Source: an uncultured Lachnospiraceae bacterium
Lineage (GTDB): Bacteria; Bacillota; Clostridia; Lachnospirales; Lachnospiraceae
DNA: 13,856 bases
Reading direction: 5' to 3'
NCBI GenBank assembly: GCA_900313435.1
Contig: OMRF01000099.1
Location: forward strand, 1-13,856
Shown: in pieces, positions 1-8,701 of the stretch
Numbering within the stretch: position 1 is the stretch's first letter
Layout: each line of letters starts with the position of its first letter
The notes under the pieces: model-generated
What the model saw: only the letters and a program-made list of their open reading frames with translations
Database searches by the model: none
What the model was told of the DNA's origin: nothing
Made by a program: the position numbers and the translations under genes

Positions 1-2483
1 TTTGAGATATCATTATCCGAAAGCTCCGCGGAAATGCTTTCCGCCCTTTTAAGTACGGCATCGGGAAGACCCGCTATACGTGCGACCGCGATCCCGTAGC
101 TTTTGTCCGCGCCGCCGCGGACTATCTTTCGAAGGAAGACAATGTCGCTGCCGCTCTCCCTTACGGCTACGCAGTAATTGTTCACTCCGTCGATCAAACC
201 CTCAAGCTCTGTCAGCTCGTGGTAATGTGTCGCGAAGAGAGTCTTCGCCCCGATGTTTTTCTTGTCGGCAATATACTCAACCACAGACCAGGCGATGGAA
301 AGTCCGTCATAGGTACTTGTTCCCCGTCCTATCTCATCGAGAATGATGAGTGAACGGCTTGTTGCGTTCCGAAGGATGTTTCCGACCTCGTTCATCTCGA
401 CCATGAAGGTTGATTGTCCGCTTGAGAGGTCATCGGAAGCACCGACTCTCGTGAATATCCTGTCGCAGATCGATATGTTTGCGCTGTTTGCGGGAACAAA
501 GGAGCCAAGATGCGCCATCAGAACGATCAATGCAGTCTGCCTCATGTATGTGGATTTTCCTGCCATATTGGGGCCGGTGATCACAGCGATCCTTTTTTTG
601 TCATTGTCAAGTACGGTGTCGTTTTCGACAAAGAGTTCATCCGTCCTTATCTTTTCAATGACAGGATGCCTGCCTCCCCTGATCTCGATCTCTCCGTCCT
701 CGTTGATAGTGGGCCTTACATATCTGTTCCTGTCAGCTGTATAGGCAAGGGACTGAATAAGATCAAGACTGCTGAGTAACCTTGCCGTCCGCTGGATCCT
801 TTCAGTCTGCTGCTTGATCCTTTCGAGGATATCGTAAAAAAGCTCCTTTTCAAGTGCGAGAAGCTTTTCCTCGGAGCCAAGAAGAGTGTTCTCAAGCTCT
901 TTAAGCTCAGGGGTGTAGTATCTTTCAGCGTTTACCAGAGTCTGCTTTCTTATGAAATAATCAGGAACCTTGTCACGGAAGGAATTTGAAACTTCAAGGA
1001 AATAACCGAAGACCTTATTGTATTTGATCTTTAAGTTCTTGATATCGGTCTTTTCCCTCTCCTTTTCCTCGATCTCGGAAAGCCATTTTTTTCCCTCGGT
1101 CTTGGCAGCCCGTAATCTGTCAGCATCTTCGGAATAGCCTTTTTTAATGAATCCACCGTCATAGACAACTGCGGGAGGCTCCGGTTCTATCGATCTTTCA
1201 AGGAGCATCGATATGTCCGAAAGATCGTCGATCTCTAAGGATATCTCGGAAAGCAGAGCGCTTCTCGCATCCTTTAAGAGAAGCCTGATACCCGGTATCA
1301 CTTGAAGGGAGTTTTTCAGCGCTATCAGATCCCTGGGATTTGCGGTCTTGTAGGTCACCCTTGTGAGCAGTCTTTCAAGATCATAGACTCCTGAAAGGTA
1401 TTCACGAAGCTCATCGCTTGTAGCGATATCGTTTTTCAGCTCATCTACGGCATCAAGCCTTTTTTCTATATCCTCCTTCATAAGGAGGGGCATCTCTATC
1501 GCGTGGCGAAGAGCCCTTGCGCCCATCGCTGTCTTCGTATGATCCAGTACCCAGAGAAGGGAGCCAATACGCTTCTTTTCCCTCATTGTCTCCACAAGCT
1601 CAAGATTTCTCCTGGTCTGATAATCGAGGATCATATGTTTTCCGGTGGAAAACCTTCTCAGTGAGGAAAGCTGCGAAAGCTCGACTTTTTGCGTTTCGGA
1701 AAGATAATTGATCAGGGCTCCGGATGAGAGCAGGCAAAGCTCATCACCTGACATGCCGAGTCCCGAAAGATCCCTTACCCCAAACTGCTTAAGAACCGTT
1801 CTCTCTGCTTCCTTCGCGTCATAATAAATGCTCTTTAAGGGCGAGAATGAGGTCTGATGTCTCGCCACATATGAATCCCGGTCAAAGGGACTCATGAGAA
1901 AAGCTTCATTTACGACTATTTCGGAAGGGTCGGCTTCTTCTAAAAGATCAAGAAGGGAGTCTCTGTTCTCCTCCTCCGAGACAAAGAATTCTCCGGTTGA
2001 AACATCAGCGCAGGAAACTCCGAAACGGCCTTCTCCGAAGAAGATGGAGGCAATGTAATTATTCTTTGTTCCGTCAAGAGAGTCATCAATATTTGTTCCC
2101 GGGGTAATGACCCTTATCACCTCACGCTTTACGATGCCCTTTGCTTCTTTAGGATCCTCGACCTGCTCACAGATCGCTACTTTGTAGCCTTTTTTTACGA
2201 GACGGTTGATGAATCCCGAGGCACTATGCCAGGGAACGCCGCACATAGGGGCTCTTTCCTTAAGTCCACAGCTCTTTCCCGTAAGTGTGAGCTCAAGCTC
2301 CCTCGAGACTATCTTTGCGTCATCAAAGAACATCTCATAGAAATCCCCGAGACGATAAAAAAGAATGCAGTCCTTGTAATCCTCCTTTGTCAGAAGATAC
2401 TGCTGCATCATCGGAGTCACAGAATCATTTTCGGATAACTCAAGATTGTTTGAATATTCTTTTTCTTTCAGCTCTTTTGTCAT
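1..2483 (-). CDS. mutS: DNA mismatch repair protein MutS (3' end outside window)
   Basis: MutS binds base mismatches and small insertion/deletion loops as a dimer and, with MutL, starts strand-directed repair. The reading frame runs without a stop from an ATG at 2483 to the left edge (827 codons); I spot-checked the frame at both ends and in the middle. The N-terminus carries TPMMQQYL (residues 23-30) and the mismatch-reading motif GDFYEMF (46-52), with wedge Phe48 and Glu50. The lever/core region includes DLERLLTRVTYKTANPRDL. The ATPase domain has Walker A GPNMAGKST (637-645), Walker B LDE (Asp716-Glu717) followed by the signature GRGTSTYDG, and the FATHYHEL switch. The visible part ends in LKRAESISAEL, so only the C-terminal tetramerisation tail (a few dozen residues, judged by family length) is missing. 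The start lies 6 nt after the upstream stop with no clear Shine-Dalgarno, which suggests coupling to the preceding gene. The identification is secure. Confidence 0.98.
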   Translation of the reverse strand, partial: MTKELKEKEYSNNLELSENDSVTPMMQQYLLTKEDYKDCILFYRLGDFYEMFFDDAKIVSRELELTLTGKSCGLKERAPMCGVPWHSASGFINRLVKKGYKVAICEQVEDPKEAKGIVKREVIRVITPGTNIDDSLDGTKNNYIASIFFGEGRFGVSCADVSTGEFFVSEEENRDSLLDLLEEADPSEIVVNEAFLMSPFDRDSYVARHQTSFSPLKSIYYDAKEAERTVLKQFGVRDLSGLGMSGDELCLLSSGALINYLSETQKVELSQLSSLRRFSTGKHMILDYQTRRNLELVETMREKKRIGSLLWVLDHTKTAMGARALRHAIEMPLLMKEDIEKRLDAVDELKNDIATSDELREYLSGVYDLERLLTRVTYKTANPRDLIALKNSLQVIPGIRLLLKDARSALLSEISLEIDDLSDISMLLERSIEPEPPAVVYDGGFIKKGYSEDADRLRAAKTEGKKWLSEIEEKEREKTDIKNLKIKYNKVFGYFLEVSNSFRDKVPDYFIRKQTLVNAERYYTPELKELENTLLGSEEKLLALEKELFYDILERIKQQTERIQRTARLLSSLDLIQSLAYTADRNRYVRPTINEDGEIEIRGGRHPVIEKIRTDELFVENDTVLDNDKKRIAVITGPNMAGKSTYMRQTALIVLMAHLGSFVPANSANISICDRIFTRVGASDDLSSGQSTFMVEMNEVGNILRNATSRSLIILDEIGRGTSTYDGLSIAWSVVEYIADKKNIGAKTLFATHYHELTELEGLIDGVNNYCVAVRESGSDIVFLRKIVRGGADKSYGIAVARIAGLPDAVLKRAESISAELSDNDIS

Positions 2484-2489
2484 ATCGTG

Positions 2490-4109
2490 TCACAACGCTT
2501 CCATAAGCTTTTCTGCGCACTTCATTCCATCAACTGCGGCAGACATTATCCCTCCGGCATAGCCTGCCCCTTCTCCGCAGGGAAAAAGGCCCTTCATAGT
2601 AAGGGACATCAGATCTTCACCTCTTTCGATCCTGACGGGAGAAGATGTTCTGGATTCCACTCCTGAAAGAATGGCATCCTCTCTTGAAAAGCCTTTTATC
2701 TTTTTCCCGAAGGCTGTTATCCCCGACAGGATAGTCTCATATATATCATCAGGGAATAATGTGTCAAGACGTCCGAAGGCTGTTCCGCCAAGTGTATCGC
2801 TTTCATATTTTCCATAGGACGAAGAAGCCCTTTTTTCCCTGAAATCCGAATAAAGCTGCTGAGGGATAAGACCCTTTGAAAGGGACCAGGCTTTTTTCTC
2901 AAGAGCTTCCTGGAAGGCTATTCCACAGAGCGGATCATCTGAATCAAAATCCTGCCTTCCCACGGAAACTATGAGGGCGGAATTTGCATTCCTCCCCTCT
3001 CTTGCAGCATTGCTCATCCCGTTTATCGAAAGCATACCTTTTTCAGATGAAGAATTTATGACCTTTCCTCCGGGACACATGCAAAAGGTCCAGATATTTC
3101 TTGGAGCTATCCCTGTGTGAGTGAGCTTATATGAAGCCGGCGGCAGGATGCTTTCTTTAATACCGTACTGACTTTCATTTATCTGGCTTTGAGGGTGCTC
3201 TATGCGAAGCCCGACGGCAAAATCCTTTCCCTTCATCAGGATTGACTTTGAATTAAGCATTCGCATGGTATCCCTTGCGGAGTGACCGATGGCAAGTATG
3301 CAGGCGTCTGAAAGGAAATTATCGCCCTTTTCCGTGACAAGGCCGCTAAAGAGCCTTATCCCGTTATCCTCAGAAAAAAGGATGTCCGTAACTGTCGTGT
3401 TAAAATAAAACTCTCCTCCAAGGGCCTCTATGGCCTTTCTCATGGCAGGAAGAATGATGAGCAGCCTGTCGGTCCCTATATGCGGCTTCGCGTCATAAAG
3501 GATGTTCTTATCTGCTCCGAATTTATGAAAGGTTTCGAGAACGAAGTCCTGCCTTTTGTCCCTGTCTTTTGTAAGAGTATTAAGCTTACCGTCCGAAAAA
3601 GTGCCGGCTCCGCCCTCTCCGAAGCATACATTGGTATTTTTTGAAAGCTCACCGCCCGAAAAGAAGGTTTTTACTATCCCTTCCCTTTCCTCTGCTGCCG
3701 CTCCTCTTTCAAAAATAATCGGTCTTGCTCCGGCAAGCGAGAGAACATACGCACTAAACAGTCCGGCCGGACCGTCACCTACGATAAGAGGCCTTTTCTC
3801 GCCGGATCTCAACGGGAAAGAGCTGATCTCATACTTTTTTTCAAAATAGCTTTCTATTGTAAGCTTTCCCCTGTATCTTTTCAGGAGCCTGTCCTCTTCG
3901 GGAAAGGTGGCCGCAATAGCATAAAGGATAAAGATATCGGGCTTCTTCCTTGCGTCTATGGATTTTTTCAGTATGGAAAGCCTTCTGATGCCATCCTCCC
4001 TTTCTCTCAATTCCTTTGAAAGAAAGCGGGTCAAAAGTCTCTCCTCAGGAAGCTCATCTTTCATTTGGAAGAAAGAAAGCGGAATCTTTATATTTGTTAT
4101 CTTAAGCAT
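2490..4109 (-). CDS. FAD-dependent dehydrogenase, COG2509 family
   Basis: This 539-residue cytoplasmic flavoprotein belongs to the uncharacterised FAD-dependent dehydrogenase family COG2509; its substrate is unknown. Residues 1-95 form the small N-terminal domain typical of this family, including KKSIDARKKPDI (48-59). A Rossmann FAD-binding fold follows, with GDGPAG (111-116) and the ribose-binding acid in IIFERG (Glu134). The family hallmark FGEGGAGTFSDGKLNT spans 163-178. Near the C-terminus PCGEGAGYAGGIMSAAVDG closes the FAD site. There is no signal peptide or membrane segment, and the length is normal for the family. The ATG overlaps the end of the upstream flavoprotein gene by 8 nt (ATGCTTAA) and has a strong GGGAGG site 5 nt upstream, so coupled translation is likely. 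mutS begins 6 nt after its stop. The family call is firm, but the reaction cannot be inferred. Confidence 0.92.
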   Translation of the reverse strand: MLKITNIKIPLSFFQMKDELPEERLLTRFLSKELREREDGIRRLSILKKSIDARKKPDIFILYAIAATFPEEDRLLKRYRGKLTIESYFEKKYEISSFPLRSGEKRPLIVGDGPAGLFSAYVLSLAGARPIIFERGAAAEEREGIVKTFFSGGELSKNTNVCFGEGGAGTFSDGKLNTLTKDRDKRQDFVLETFHKFGADKNILYDAKPHIGTDRLLIILPAMRKAIEALGGEFYFNTTVTDILFSEDNGIRLFSGLVTEKGDNFLSDACILAIGHSARDTMRMLNSKSILMKGKDFAVGLRIEHPQSQINESQYGIKESILPPASYKLTHTGIAPRNIWTFCMCPGGKVINSSSEKGMLSINGMSNAAREGRNANSALIVSVGRQDFDSDDPLCGIAFQEALEKKAWSLSKGLIPQQLYSDFREKRASSSYGKYESDTLGGTAFGRLDTLFPDDIYETILSGITAFGKKIKGFSREDAILSGVESRTSSPVRIERGEDLMSLTMKGLFPCGEGAGYAGGIMSAAVDGMKCAEKLMEAL

Positions 4110-5334
4110 TCAGGCCTCCCGCAGCTGATAGTCCTGCAAGACGTCCGGTAGCGAAAGCAAAATGGAGATTGTAGCCTCCGCAGATCCCGTCACAGTCCAA
4201 AAGCTCCCCTGTCACAAAAACTCCGGGAACATTATGAAGTTCCATGGTATGAGGGTCAATACTTGAAAGCGAAAGTCCCCCTGAATTGGTCTGAGCCTTT
4301 TCATAGCCCGAAAAGCCTGTCATATCAAGGGAGAAGCATGAAAGGATATCAAAAAGAAGACTAAGCTTTTTCTTTGAAAGGTCAGACAGCCGGTCAGAAA
4401 GTGATATCCCGGCTTTTTTCAGGAAATAGGGGATCATTTTGTAGTTCAGTATGGAAAGGAGTGCATCCTTTATCCTGACATCATATTTAAGATCGGAAAG
4501 AAAGACGGACGGATCAAAGCCTTCGGGAAGAAGGTTGAGATCAAGTCTCACTCTCTCACCCTCATCAAAAAGCCTGACGGCAGCAGAACTGACATTCAAA
4601 ACAGGAATGCCCGAGATATTTCCCTTGTTGAACTGCAACTCACCAAAATCGGTAGCAACTACTGCCCCATTACATGCTACATTTATCCGCCCGTAAACGC
4701 GTATTCCGGCAAAATCTTCGGAAAAACCGCCCTCACATTGCAATGGAGAAAGAGCAGGAAGGGGTTTTTTTACAGATAACCCCAAAGAAGAAAGGATCTC
4801 ATAGCCGTCCCCGGACGCTCCCGTATCGGGAGCAGCAAGGCCTCCGGTAGAAAGAATGATATTATCTGCCAAATGAGCCCCGGTTTTTGTATACACCCTG
4901 AAATGAGTGCCTTCTTTTTCAAGAGAGACAACCTTTTCTTCAAAACTGAAGATCACGCCGCTCTCCTTTGCATTCAAAAAAAGGACGTCTCTGAAGGATT
5001 TTGCCTCCCCGCTGTAAGGATAAAAGCAGCCGTTCCTTTCGTAAGGGACGATCCCTGCCTCTGAAAAGAATTTAAGGGAAGCTTCCAAAGTGAAGGATCT
5101 GATTATCTCTTCAGCACTCTTAATGTCAGATGAATGATAATGCTCTATGGAAAGATCCTTATTCGTGAAATTACATCTTCCGTTCCCTGTTCGGGAGAGC
5201 TTTTTTCCTGAGAGGGGATTTTGCTCGATGACAAGGACGCTTTTTTGTGGGGCAGTCTTCTTTGCGCTTATAGCAGAAGCAAGACCTGCCGCTCCTCCCC
5301 CGATTATTATGATGTCAAAGATATCATCTTTCAT
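4102..5334 (-). CDS. HI0933/BaiN-like NAD(P)/FAD-dependent oxidoreductase
   Basis: This 410-residue flavoprotein belongs to the HI0933 (YhiN/BaiN-like, TIGR00275) family. Members are often auto-named 'aminoacetone oxidase' or BaiN, but the physiological reaction is mostly unproven. The N-terminus has the dinucleotide-binding motif GGGAAG (12-17), acidic Glu37 at the end of strand 2, and the family signature SGKKLSRTGNGRCNFTN (42-58). The C-terminus has GVFVTGELLDCDGICGGYN followed by HFAFATGRLAG, the usual FAD-closing segment. No transmembrane segment is visible. The ATG at 5334 overlaps the end of the flippase gene by 11 nt, with a GAGG about 10 nt upstream. The 3' end overlaps the COG2509 gene by 8 nt. 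Two distinct FAD proteins encoded back to back may work on related substrates, but this is only inference. The name BaiN should not be taken as evidence for bile-acid metabolism. Confidence 0.92.
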   Translation of the reverse strand: MKDDIFDIIIIGGGAAGLASAISAKKTAPQKSVLVIEQNPLSGKKLSRTGNGRCNFTNKDLSIEHYHSSDIKSAEEIIRSFTLEASLKFFSEAGIVPYERNGCFYPYSGEAKSFRDVLFLNAKESGVIFSFEEKVVSLEKEGTHFRVYTKTGAHLADNIILSTGGLAAPDTGASGDGYEILSSLGLSVKKPLPALSPLQCEGGFSEDFAGIRVYGRINVACNGAVVATDFGELQFNKGNISGIPVLNVSSAAVRLFDEGERVRLDLNLLPEGFDPSVFLSDLKYDVRIKDALLSILNYKMIPYFLKKAGISLSDRLSDLSKKKLSLLFDILSCFSLDMTGFSGYEKAQTNSGGLSLSSIDPHTMELHNVPGVFVTGELLDCDGICGGYNLHFAFATGRLAGLSAAGGLNA

Positions 5335-6991
5335 CAGGAAGAAGCCTCATCTTTGTCAAAAGCCTTGCTATCTTTTTGCCCTTCGGGAACCGTTCGACCT
5401 CTTCTCTTGAGATGGTCCTGGTTAGGAGCAGGATAAGAGCATAGCTTATTATTCCGAAGATAATGGATATGATCGTCGATATCGTATTTGAATGTGTTAT
5501 GTAGTGCATCGCATGGTAGAACAGGAATGTGAGAACACCCATGGCAGCTGATGCCGCGGCAGGCTGGACAAAGGTAGACACAAAATTGAGCCTTACATTG
5601 GCATGCTTTGAGAGCGCGATATTGTTGAGCACACACATAAGAAGCGCGTAGAAGGCGTTCGCGATTATCACTGCATATATATTGAGATTGAAGACCCTCA
5701 TCAGTAATATGAGGAGCAGTGCCTGAAGACCAAGGGAAATGGCCGCGTTTATGACAGGTATCCTGAGGCGGTCTACTCCCTGCAGAAGTCCGTTTGAAAG
5801 TGTGGAAAGCGAGAAAAATACCACGGATACAGCGCCAACAAGCATCATCATGGAGGAAGTATTGTCGGTATCCGAGAACAGAAGCATCATTAAGGGACCG
5901 GAAAGCGCCATGAGACCGGCGGTGCAGGGAAAGGCGATCAGCATGGTAAATCGTGTGACGGACTTGATCTGCCGCTTTACGGAAGCCTTCTTTTTGAGCA
6001 TAAAGGCCTTTGTAAGACTTACAACGGCTGAGGAGGCCATGGCTGAAGCTATGGAGATGGGAACATTTATGAGGACTCTGAACTGTCCGGCGTAAACGCC
6101 CCACCATTCAGAGATCTGCTTTGCCTCATAGCCCTGAATCACCGCGATGTTCTTGAAGAGGGTCTGATCCACAATAGAGCTGATATTGTATATCGTTGTG
6201 GAAAGCAGGACCGGAACTATGGTAAGGACAAGTATCTTTATGAGGGAAGAATAGGATTCTTTAGTTTCGCTTACGCTCTTTCTTACCTTCTTTTTGAACT
6301 TTGCGTAAAATACGAGGAAAACAAAGATGAAAAAGATGAGGGCAGCGAGAGCGCCCGCGGCTGTTCCCATGGTGCCGCCGGCCGCACCGTATGAGGCGGC
6401 GGTGTTGTCTGCGTTGACAAGGATCCTGCCTGCCTTCTGACCATAGGAGAATAATGCATAGGCACATACGATCGATATCACAGCATTTGTGATCTGTTCG
6501 ATGACCTGCGAGATCGCCGTAGGTACCATGGTTGAGAGCCCCTGGAAAAAGCCCCTGAGAACTCCAAGCAGGGCAACGATTAGGATGACCGGACCAAGTA
6601 CGGTAAGCGCGGGAGCCGCAAAGGGGGTCTTTAAGAATCCACAGAGTTCATTGCTGAAGAACAATATAACAAGCATTCCTGCAGTGCCTGTAATACTTGC
6701 GAAAATAAGAGAGCCTTTCAGTACTCTCATCACATTCCCAGGCTCTGCCTTAGCGGCCCGGGCCGCGACGAGCTTTGACACCGCCAGCGGAATACTGTAT
6801 GAAGATATGATGAGCAGGATATTGTAAATCTCATAGGCTGTACCGTAGTAATCGTTCCCGGTCTTCCCGATAATGGCGGTAAGGGGGATGCGGTAAACCA
6901 GCCCTATGATCCTGCTTATGATCGAAGCTCCTGCCAGGATCGAGCCCTGGATTATCAGCTGGGAATCACTGTTTGAGCGTTCCTTCGTCAT
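5324..6991 (-). CDS. MurJ/YtgP-like lipid II or oligosaccharide flippase (MOP superfamily)
   Basis: This is a 555-residue polytopic inner-membrane protein of the MVF/MurJ-polysaccharide exporter group (COG2244, YtgP/SpoVB-like). The Bacillus subtilis homologue YtgP acts as MurJ, flipping the peptidoglycan precursor lipid II. The N-terminus contains SRIIGLVYRIPLTAIIG followed by a GxxYYGxAYEIYNILLIISSY stretch, which is characteristic of the YtgP-type clade. Hydrophobic segments recur along the whole length, as expected for about 14 helices, and the C-terminus is short and basic. The length is normal. Its ATG overlaps the end of the DUF3048 gene by 4 nt (ATGA), and its own 3' end overlaps the flavoprotein gene by 11 nt. 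SpoVB-type sporulation flippases are paralogues, so a sporulation or capsule role cannot be excluded. The flippase family is secure, but the lipid II substrate is inferred. Confidence 0.88.
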   Translation of the reverse strand: MTKERSNSDSQLIIQGSILAGASIISRIIGLVYRIPLTAIIGKTGNDYYGTAYEIYNILLIISSYSIPLAVSKLVAARAAKAEPGNVMRVLKGSLIFASITGTAGMLVILFFSNELCGFLKTPFAAPALTVLGPVILIVALLGVLRGFFQGLSTMVPTAISQVIEQITNAVISIVCAYALFSYGQKAGRILVNADNTAASYGAAGGTMGTAAGALAALIFFIFVFLVFYAKFKKKVRKSVSETKESYSSLIKILVLTIVPVLLSTTIYNISSIVDQTLFKNIAVIQGYEAKQISEWWGVYAGQFRVLINVPISIASAMASSAVVSLTKAFMLKKKASVKRQIKSVTRFTMLIAFPCTAGLMALSGPLMMLLFSDTDNTSSMMMLVGAVSVVFFSLSTLSNGLLQGVDRLRIPVINAAISLGLQALLLILLMRVFNLNIYAVIIANAFYALLMCVLNNIALSKHANVRLNFVSTFVQPAAASAAMGVLTFLFYHAMHYITHSNTISTIISIIFGIISYALILLLTRTISREEVERFPKGKKIARLLTKMRLLPDER

Positions 6992-8181
6992 CTTGCGTTG
7001 AATTCCTCTATGGTTGAATAAAAATTGTTCTCATCACTGTGATAATTTTCTATGAGGCTCACCCAGGTTTTTCCGGGATTTAACTCTATCTCACTTCCAT
7101 TCGGCATGTAATAGCGGGTGATATCTGTATCGCTGTACTTTTCCCATGTGATATCGATCATTTTTCCCTTTGTTATGAATTTTCCTTTACCGGAGCCCTT
7201 CAACGGAATGTTAAGGTAGGTCGTGCCCTCGTATATGGAACAGGGAACATCCTGAAGGATGATGTTACTGACCATGATCTGCTTTCCGTCGACTGCGTCC
7301 ATCTCCGGCTCATCGTATTCATAGCGTTTGTAAAGTCCTGTGCTCTTATCATATATGAAATAAGGCTGGTTGTTGAAGAGATAGAGAGAAAGCGCTTCAC
7401 AGGGCTCTCCGGAGGGCAGGGTATTCTCTTTTTCGGAAAAGATAAAGTGATCCCGGAGTCCCTCTTTCTTCGTAGTCCTGTATTCCTTGAGTGCTATGCC
7501 TTCATCAACGCCCTTTCCGCTAGTATAAGCATTGTGTGGAGAATTCCTGTCGGATGTGCGGAACCATATATCGTTCAGGCTTCCGTCCGTTCCGTTAAGA
7601 TCCGCTACTATCCCGGTGGCGAGCAGCTCCTCACCCTGGACGGACTGACCGAAATGAACATATACGGCATCATATTCTGAAGCGATATAAGCAAAATACG
7701 GTCTGCAGGATCTTAAGTTCCCTATCCTGTCAAGGGAAGTGTAATCCTCAAATACAGCCATATATCTCGTCATCCCGCCCTCCATGGGACATTCGTAAAT
7801 GACTCCTGCAGAGTTTATCCCGTAATGAGGAAGTGCAGGGTGAGAATTTTCTATCATGAAAGCAACGTTTCTCTTGGTAAGGAGAGAAGGATCGGAAAGA
7901 ACTTCGCCCGTAAGCGGACTCTTTGGACCTTTTGGCTTTTCGGGTTCAGAAGACGAAGCCTGTGAGGAAGCACTCTTTGAGGACGATTGCGCCTTTAATG
8001 AAGACTCTTTCCTTGAAAGCTCAAGGCTGCTCTCTTTTATGCTTCTTGAAGCGCTTGCACTTTTTTCTTTCTCGGCAGCTTTCTTTTGCGAAGAGGATAC
8101 AAAAACAAAAAGCCCAGTCAAAAGCAAAAGGACTGCCAAAAGAACGACTATAAGGATGATTGATCTCTTCTTTTTTGACAT
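6988..8181 (-). CDS. DUF3048 (YerB-like) membrane-anchored extracytoplasmic protein
   Basis: This 397-residue protein has a Lys-rich N-terminus and one hydrophobic segment (about 8-29). A Ser/Lys/Glu-rich linker (about 30-88) follows, then a globular domain that I recognise as DUF3048, the family of B. subtilis YerB. Family-typical elements are KSPLTGE (about 88-94), NVAFMIENSHPALPHYGI, VIYECPMEGGMTRYMAVF and IGNLRSCRPYFAYIASEYDA. The first segment has no lipobox cysteine, so a signal anchor with the domain outside the cell fits better than the lipoprotein form known for YerB. The biochemical function of DUF3048 is unknown. The gene starts 7 nt after ybeY, with no clear Shine-Dalgarno (an A-rich GATAAAGATAAA precedes the ATG). 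Its stop overlaps the flippase start by 4 nt, so a link to envelope biogenesis is plausible but inferred. Confidence 0.88.
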   Translation of the reverse strand: MSKKKRSIILIVVLLAVLLLLTGLFVFVSSSQKKAAEKEKSASASRSIKESSLELSRKESSLKAQSSSKSASSQASSSEPEKPKGPKSPLTGEVLSDPSLLTKRNVAFMIENSHPALPHYGINSAGVIYECPMEGGMTRYMAVFEDYTSLDRIGNLRSCRPYFAYIASEYDAVYVHFGQSVQGEELLATGIVADLNGTDGSLNDIWFRTSDRNSPHNAYTSGKGVDEGIALKEYRTTKKEGLRDHFIFSEKENTLPSGEPCEALSLYLFNNQPYFIYDKSTGLYKRYEYDEPEMDAVDGKQIMVSNIILQDVPCSIYEGTTYLNIPLKGSGKGKFITKGKMIDITWEKYSDTDITRYYMPNGSEIELNPGKTWVSLIENYHSDENNFYSTIEEFNAR

Positions 8182-8188
8182 TTTATCT

Positions 8189-8689
8189 TTATCTTGTGAT
8201 GGAAAGCTCTTCCATTATCTTTTTTTGCATTGCTTCCATTTCTGTCCGCTCATCCTCCTTTATATGGTCAAAGCCTATAAGATGAAGCGTGCTGTGACAC
8301 AGGAGAAATGCGAACTCTCTTTTTACGGAATGCCCGTATTCTGCAGCCTGTGAAACGATCTTTTCCTCACAGACCACTATATCGCCCAGCATTACCTCCC
8401 CGGTATCAGGGTTTATGGATTCGGTTTCATTCAAAGAAAGTATCTTCTCATAGTCTCTTGAAGGCCCAAAATCAATGAGAGGAAAGGAAAGCACATCGGT
8501 TACGCTGTCAACTTCACGATAGGTTTTGTTAAGATCCTTTATCTCATCTTTTGTCACGAAGGAGAGCGACACCTCTGCTTCCCTGTCAAAGCCTGCAATG
8601 GACAGGGTTTTTCTCACGGTGTTTTCTGCCGTGGTAAAAATATCAAAATCAAATTCAGGAACATTATCGTCTGGCATTATCAGAGTCAT
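8189..8689 (-). CDS. ybeY: Endoribonuclease YbeY (rRNA maturation factor)
   Basis: YbeY is a zinc-dependent single-strand endoribonuclease (UPF0054) needed for 16S rRNA 3'-end maturation and ribosome quality control. The 166-residue product has the metal-binding motif HSTLHLIGFDH (132-142; His132, His136, His142), a variant of the usual HGxLHLxGxDH with Ser in place of Gly. It also has YREVDSVTDVLSFP (57-70) and LGDIVVC (102-107 region). The length is typical. The ATG at 8689 is preceded by AAGGGGG about 7 nt upstream, which overlaps the stop of the previous gene; Met5 is an alternative start. It lies directly downstream of phoH and the HD-like membrane gene, the conserved Firmicutes arrangement. 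In many relatives dgkA, cdd and era follow; here the DUF3048 and flippase genes follow instead. Confidence 0.97.
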   Translation of the reverse strand: MTLIMPDDNVPEFDFDIFTTAENTVRKTLSIAGFDREAEVSLSFVTKDEIKDLNKTYREVDSVTDVLSFPLIDFGPSRDYEKILSLNETESINPDTGEVMLGDIVVCEEKIVSQAAEYGHSVKREFAFLLCHSTLHLIGFDHIKEDERTEMEAMQKKIMEELSITR

Positions 8690-8701
8690 AAAAACGCCCC
8701 C

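Noticed and set aside
343..744. 133-codon plus-strand frame opposite the mutS ATPase region
   Set aside because: It covers the reverse complement of Walker A and Walker B of MutS; coding potential on this strand is an artefact.
2490..5334. Bile-acid (BaiN) metabolism locus
   Set aside because: The HI0933 family is often auto-labelled BaiN, but no other bai gene is present and the neighbours are housekeeping genes.
5334..6107. 257-codon minus-strand frame inside the flippase gene
   Set aside because: The flippase frame here has clear membrane-helix periodicity. The alternative product is rich in His, Arg and Cys without any domain-like pattern, as expected for an out-of-frame reading.
7856..8353. 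165-codon plus-strand frame spanning the DUF3048/ybeY junction
   Set aside because: It is antisense to the Ser-rich linker and the conserved ybeY 3' end. Its apparent hydrophobic segment mirrors the linker codons.
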